From the NCBI RefSeq assembly GCF_008329965.1, contig NZ_CP036150.1, positions 3,700,439 through 3,764,438 on the forward strand: DNA of 64,000 nt, in the 5' to 3' direction. How positions within the stretch are numbered: the stretch's first letter is position 1; each line of letters opens with the position of its first letter. A model generated the notes under the pieces. That model saw nothing but the letters and a program-made list of their open reading frames with translations, ran no database searches and was not told the DNA's origin. Source of the stretch: Oceanispirochaeta crateris (GTDB taxonomy: Bacteria; Spirochaetota; Spirochaetia; DSM-2461). Below are positions 60,793-64,000 of this stretch, one piece after another. Position numbers and translations under genes: made by a program.

Positions 60793-61391
60793 TTGAAAGC
60801 CATGATTCATGGATTCTGACAGAGAAACCGGCAGGACTTCTCAGCGTTCCGGGAAAAGGGCCAGAAAAAGCGGACTGCCTTTACTCCCGTCTTCAACGGG
60901 ACTTTCCAGATATCCTGGTGGTTCACAGGCTGGATCAGCCCACTTCGGGACTGATGATCTGGGCCAGGAATAAAGAGGCCCAGAAGAAGCTGGGGCATCA
61001 ATTTGAACAAAGATTAATTCACAAGGAATATCAGGCCCTGCTTTCGTCCGGCCTGCCCCGGGAAGAGGGGGGTCTTGAGTTGAGGCAGCGTCTGGATGTA
61101 GATAATCGTCCCCTGCAAATCATTGATGAAGAAAAGGGTAAATTGTCTCTAACCCGCTGGCGTCTTCTGGGAGAAGAGAGTGGAGGCCACTGGCGTGTTC
61201 AGTTGTATCCCGAAACAGGCAGGACTCATCAGCTCCGTCTTCATATGGCGGCCATGAAGGCTCCTATCCTGGGAGATTCACTCTATGGCGGCCCCCCATT
61301 CTACCGAATGGCCCTGCATGCCTGTGTTCTTGAGTTTCTTGATCCTGTGAGTGGATGTTTGCGGCACTTTGAATCGGTTGTGCCTTTTTAA
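60774..61391 (+). CDS. RluA-family RNA pseudouridine synthase
   Basis: 205 residues from GTG 60774. Catalytic motif HRLDQPTSGLMIWA with the nucleophilic Asp, then the RluA landmarks KEYQALL, GRTHQLRLHMAAM and ILGDSLYGG. There is no S4 domain, as in RluA and RluC-like short forms. It converts specific uridines in rRNA or tRNA to pseudouridine. The start lies inside the end of the previous gene. It converges on the LysM-like gene with a 1-base gap. Confidence 0.9.
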   Translation: MANPYVIESHDSWILTEKPAGLLSVPGKGPEKADCLYSRLQRDFPDILVVHRLDQPTSGLMIWARNKEAQKKLGHQFEQRLIHKEYQALLSSGLPREEGGLELRQRLDVDNRPLQIIDEEKGKLSLTRWRLLGEESGGHWRVQLYPETGRTHQLRLHMAAMKAPILGDSLYGGPPFYRMALHACVLEFLDPVSGCLRHFESVVPF

Positions 61392-61392
61392 A

Positions 61393-62040
61393 TCAGTCCA
61401 GGAATCCCTGTTCGTCAATGTATTTCTGGGCCATGGCTCGATCTGCCGGATCAATCCTGTCTTTGTATGTGTCTAAAAAGTCATGATCATATCGGGCGGC
61501 ACACCATAAGAGACTCCAAACAGAGTTGTTTTTCTCCGCTCCCAGCTTTTTGTATATCTCATACACTTGCAGGTAGGCTTCCAGTATCTCTTCGGTTTCC
61601 CTGGTGCTAAAGTTGTTTCCTGTTCCCAAACGGTTATAGATTGTGACTATCTCATCGGGGTAGATCAGATCCGGATCATCACTGCGCATCGAATTGCGGA
61701 TGTACAGATCGGGCCAGAGGAAGATATCATCCCAATAAAATCCGGTAATCAGGGAAAAATTTTCCCCTTCAAGAACCTTGTGTTCTCCCGTTATCTGGCG
61801 CTGGATCGGTTCTTCCTCGGCTCCTGATGGAATTTCGATAACAGGTTGCACGTCCAGCTCTTCATCTTTTTGAATTTCTATGGGTTGTACGACGGTCTCT
61901 CTAACACTCGTCTTTTCAATGTCATCCTGCATCATTTGTTTATTCTGAAAGTATTCGTAACCGTATCTGATTGTGAACAAAAGGATCAGCATAAAAAAGA
62001 GAAATAATAAAATGTTCCGTAATCGTTTCTTTTCCATCAT
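61393..62040 (-). CDS. membrane-anchored LysM-like protein
   Basis: 215 residues. A basic N-terminus and one membrane helix (NILLFLFFMLILLFTIRYGYEYF) are followed by an acidic linker of about 50 residues. A degenerate LysM unit then reads HKVLEGENFSLITGFYWDDIFLWPDLYIRNSMRSDDPDLIYPDEIVTIY, with the usual G-ENFSLI and NS-DPDLIYPDEIV features. The last 65 residues are helical. It probably binds peptidoglycan from the inner membrane. It precedes nothing on the same strand; miaB ends 62 bases upstream. Confidence 0.75.
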   Translation of the reverse strand: MMEKKRLRNILLFLFFMLILLFTIRYGYEYFQNKQMMQDDIEKTSVRETVVQPIEIQKDEELDVQPVIEIPSGAEEEPIQRQITGEHKVLEGENFSLITGFYWDDIFLWPDLYIRNSMRSDDPDLIYPDEIVTIYNRLGTGNNFSTRETEEILEAYLQVYEIYKKLGAEKNNSVWSLLWCAARYDHDFLDTYKDRIDPADRAMAQKYIDEQGFLD

Positions 62041-62102
62041 TCTTAATTATCGGCGAAACTCAAATTAAAGTACACAAAAAAAGATTCACAAGATTTTTTT
62101 AT

Positions 62103-63413
62103 TTAAGATGAAAGGAATTCTCCCTCAAGGGATATTCCTGTAGACCCGGTAATCTTTACGGGGACAAAATGACCCGGGACAATTTCCTGGTTTCCCTGAA
62201 AGTGTATATTGATTTTCCCCTCTGTCAGGCCTGTCCAACGCCGGCCGTCTCTGGATTTTCCTGTTACCAGAATATTTAGTGTTTTGCCAATGAGAGAGGC
62301 GTTGTAGCGGTTTGCCGATTTTATAAACACATCAGATAAAATATGGAGCCTCTGTTTTTTTATGTCCTGTGGAATCTTATCATCCCAGCGGGAACTTACA
62401 GCTCCGGGGCGGGGAGAATAGGTGGCTATATAAGCCATGTTGTAATTAAACTCTTCCATGGCAAGGCGTGTATTTTCAAAATTCTCGTCCCCTTCCTCGG
62501 TGAACCCTACGATCACATCGGTAAAGAGGGTGGCTTCCGGCAGTATCCGTCGGATATTCTCAACGATCTTCCTGTAGTCGGACAGAGTGTGGTTTCTGTT
62601 CATTTTTTTGAGAATTTCATTGTCTCCGGATTGGAGGGGGAGGTGTACCTGCTTGGCAAGACAGCGGTAGCGGGACATGGTTTCCAGTACATCCAATGTC
62701 ATATCCCGGGGATGGGGAGAGGTGAAGTAGAGCCAGAATGCATGTTCTGACGCATCTCCCATTTTTCCTATTGCGTCTAGGAGTTCTGCAAAGCTAAGCT
62801 CCTCTTCCTTGTCTAATCCGTAGGAATTGACGTTTTGTCCCAGGAGGGTAATGGATTTATACCCTTTTTGCAGAAGCTTGTTGATTTCATCCAGAATCTC
62901 AGCTGAGGGGCGGGATACTTCTCTGCCCCTTGTATAGGGAACCGCACAGTACGTGCAGAATTTATCACATCCATTCTGGATGGGGACAAAGGCTTCATAG
63001 TCGGAGTCATAAGAGGGACTGATGCCCCAGAACTCCTTCTGATCGTGATGAGGACGCAGACCTGTCGCGGTGACTATCCCGTATTGGCTGATCATCTCGG
63101 GAAGTCCGGCTATATCGTTTGTTTCAAAAACAAGATCGAAGGTCTTGAGGAATTTCTTCTTATCTTCTTCCAAAAGACAGCCGGTCACAAAGGTAATCAG
63201 GTTTTTATCTTTTTTCCATTTGTTCCAAAGATGAATCCTGCTGTACACCTTGTCGATCGCTTTTTGCCGGACCGAACAGGCCACGATTCCCAGAATATCA
63301 GCGTCTTCTTCTTTGTCTGTTTTTGTGAATCCCATGCCTGTGAAGACTGTGGTTAGCCTTTCGGAATCGGATATATTCATCTGACAACCCAGTGTCAGTA
63401 CATAGTATTTCAT
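62103..63413 (-). CDS. miaB: tRNA-2-methylthio-N6-dimethylallyladenosine synthase
   Basis: 436 residues with the three domains of methylthiotransferases. The UPF0004 domain has cysteines in LGCQMN, IVACSVR and VTGCLLEE. The radical SAM core motif is NGCDKFCTYCAVPYTRGRE (CX3CX2C). TRAM domain at about 370-435. It adds a methylthio group to i6A37 of tRNAs reading UNN codons. The CAVPYTRGRE sequence is characteristic of MiaB rather than RimO or MtaB. It lies 10 bases downstream of the esterase gene. Confidence 0.93.
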   Translation of the reverse strand: MKYYVLTLGCQMNISDSERLTTVFTGMGFTKTDKEEDADILGIVACSVRQKAIDKVYSRIHLWNKWKKDKNLITFVTGCLLEEDKKKFLKTFDLVFETNDIAGLPEMISQYGIVTATGLRPHHDQKEFWGISPSYDSDYEAFVPIQNGCDKFCTYCAVPYTRGREVSRPSAEILDEINKLLQKGYKSITLLGQNVNSYGLDKEEELSFAELLDAIGKMGDASEHAFWLYFTSPHPRDMTLDVLETMSRYRCLAKQVHLPLQSGDNEILKKMNRNHTLSDYRKIVENIRRILPEATLFTDVIVGFTEEGDENFENTRLAMEEFNYNMAYIATYSPRPGAVSSRWDDKIPQDIKKQRLHILSDVFIKSANRYNASLIGKTLNILVTGKSRDGRRWTGLTEGKINIHFQGNQEIVPGHFVPVKITGSTGISLEGEFLSS

Positions 63414-63423
63414 AAGGGGAGTG

Positions 63424-63999
63424 TCACTCCTTTTTAAACCAGTCTATGATGCGGTCTGCCACTTCTTTTCGCTCACAACCATTGACCAGAACATGGGGAC
63501 TCTCCACCAAAACTATATGCTCTTTTCGGTTACTGCTTATTCCATTCTCAATGATCTGGACCGCATCTGGAGCTACCGTTTTATCTCCTTCGGACACAAT
63601 AGTCAAGGTTGGAGATTTGACCCTAGAAAGATTTTTAAGGGCTCTTTTTCTCAGGGCAATCATGTCGGCTACCTTTATAACATCCGTTCTTGCCCAGTAA
63701 GCCCTTCCCAGGGTTCTCCGCTCTTCATCGTCTTCGTCCTCTTCTTTCCAGGAACCCTTGACGGAATGTATGAAATACTTGAGAAAAGGAGTCTTGAAAA
63801 CAAGTTTGTTTCTTATGCTGATTGCTGGAGCCATGACGACAATTTTTGCCGGGTCAAAGAGAGCAGCCAGGATGAGGGTCAACAGACCGCCCATGGAGAG
63901 ACCGGCAATATACACGGTCTTGTACCGGGATTGTAAAAGCACATACTCATCAACTACACAGCGCAGCCAGTCGTGTCCTGTCGATTCATGGAAATCGGC
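63424..63999 (-). CDS. alpha/beta hydrolase, Est30-like carboxylesterase (partial, runs off right edge)
   Basis: The frame is open to the window edge, so the start lies outside; an internal GTG at 63942 is not the likely start because the frame upstream of it encodes family sequence (HDWLRCVVDEY). The nucleophile elbow is GLSMGG. The rest of the triad is seen in the Asp of SEGDKTVAPDAV and the His of ESPHVLVNG. The cap and order match Est30-like carboxylesterases/monoacylglycerol lipases. Probably co-transcribed with miaB. Confidence 0.85.
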   Translation of the reverse strand, partial: ADFHESTGHDWLRCVVDEYVLLQSRYKTVYIAGLSMGGLLTLILAALFDPAKIVVMAPAISIRNKLVFKTPFLKYFIHSVKGSWKEEDEDDEERRTLGRAYWARTDVIKVADMIALRKRALKNLSRVKSPTLTIVSEGDKTVAPDAVQIIENGISSNRKEHIVLVESPHVLVNGCERKEVADRIIDWFKKE

Positions 64000-64000
64000 G

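Noticed and set aside
63424-63942. Complete esterase starting at GTG 63942
   Set aside because: The frame continues upstream to the window edge with family-like sequence (HDWLRCVVDEY), so the true start is outside.
1-64000. tRNA, rRNA, CRISPR arrays, insertion sequences, integrases or attachment repeats
   Set aside because: None was recognised in any gap longer than 100 bases; the gaps contain promoters, palindromes or terminators as listed. A structured RNA of unknown type cannot be ruled out by eye.

Overview
The window looks like a chromosomal segment of a free-living, probably marine or sediment spirochaete of the Spirochaetaceae (Oceanispirochaeta/Spirochaeta-like). This is inferred from protein style only: many ABC/TRAP sugar-acid transporters with short signal peptides ending in AAG/AGG, uroporphyrinogen-decarboxylase-family (URO-D) paralogues, GGDEF/HD-GYP/MCP signalling genes, a NusG-II/Gx-transporter cluster and moderate GC content. 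No rRNA, tRNA, CRISPR array, insertion sequence or phage gene was found. Genes are dense and run on both strands.

Layout. 1-3.2 kb (minus): WYL regulator, YgjP-type metallopeptidase, and a B12-type radical SAM protein cut by the window edge. 3.3-5.6 kb: a small protein, a PpiC-type lipoprotein foldase and a DUF2971 protein. 5.6-9.6 kb: a sucrose-phosphate synthase/phosphatase fusion (minus), followed by a 48-residue zinc-ribbon gene, divergent from a GH32-like hydrolase. 9.8-16.3 kb: a sugar ABC operon (binding protein, two permeases, CutC-like barrel, ROK regulator, M81 peptidase). 16.4-17.5 kb: two small heat-shock proteins behind a clear sigma-54 promoter with a large palindrome about 200 bp upstream. 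17.6-19.8 kb: citrate synthase and a Cof-type phosphatase.

20-30 kb is a catabolic island with four URO-D-family genes (one decayed), an AEC transporter, YhcH/YiaL-like protein, lactonase, a ketopantoate-reductase-like gene broken by one base in a G run, an AraC regulator and a nitroreductase. 30.1-42.9 kb looks like one long operon: TRAP transporter dctPQM, mannonate dehydratase, Gfo/Idh oxidoreductase, NagB-like protein, mannitol-dehydrogenase-family reductase, then an ABC-2 exporter with GldG-like and DUF4340 proteins, and finally a GntR regulator. The first part fits uptake and breakdown of a hexuronate; the exporter is unexpected there.

42.9-54.9 kb holds signalling and core genes: a CZB-type chemoreceptor divergent from a GAF/HD-GYP protein, an ADP-forming acyl-CoA synthetase with an MFS transporter, a DOMON protein, an ACT-domain/CDP-alcohol transferase/DUF547 operon, a TVP38 membrane protein and an FHA-GGDEF protein. 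54.9-64 kb: a PGPGW membrane protein, a second B12-type radical SAM protein, an outer-membrane-like protein, a spore-photoproduct-lyase-like radical SAM protein, a NusG-II/Gx/T-like membrane cluster with an RluA pseudouridine synthase, a LysM-like protein, MiaB, and an esterase cut by the right edge.

The most notable items are the sigma-54 heat-shock promoter with its upstream palindrome, the URO-D island with two broken genes, the exporter inside the uronate operon, the CutC/ROK/M81 association, and the NusG-II/Gx/T-like cluster. All functions are read from motifs by eye; no database search was run.
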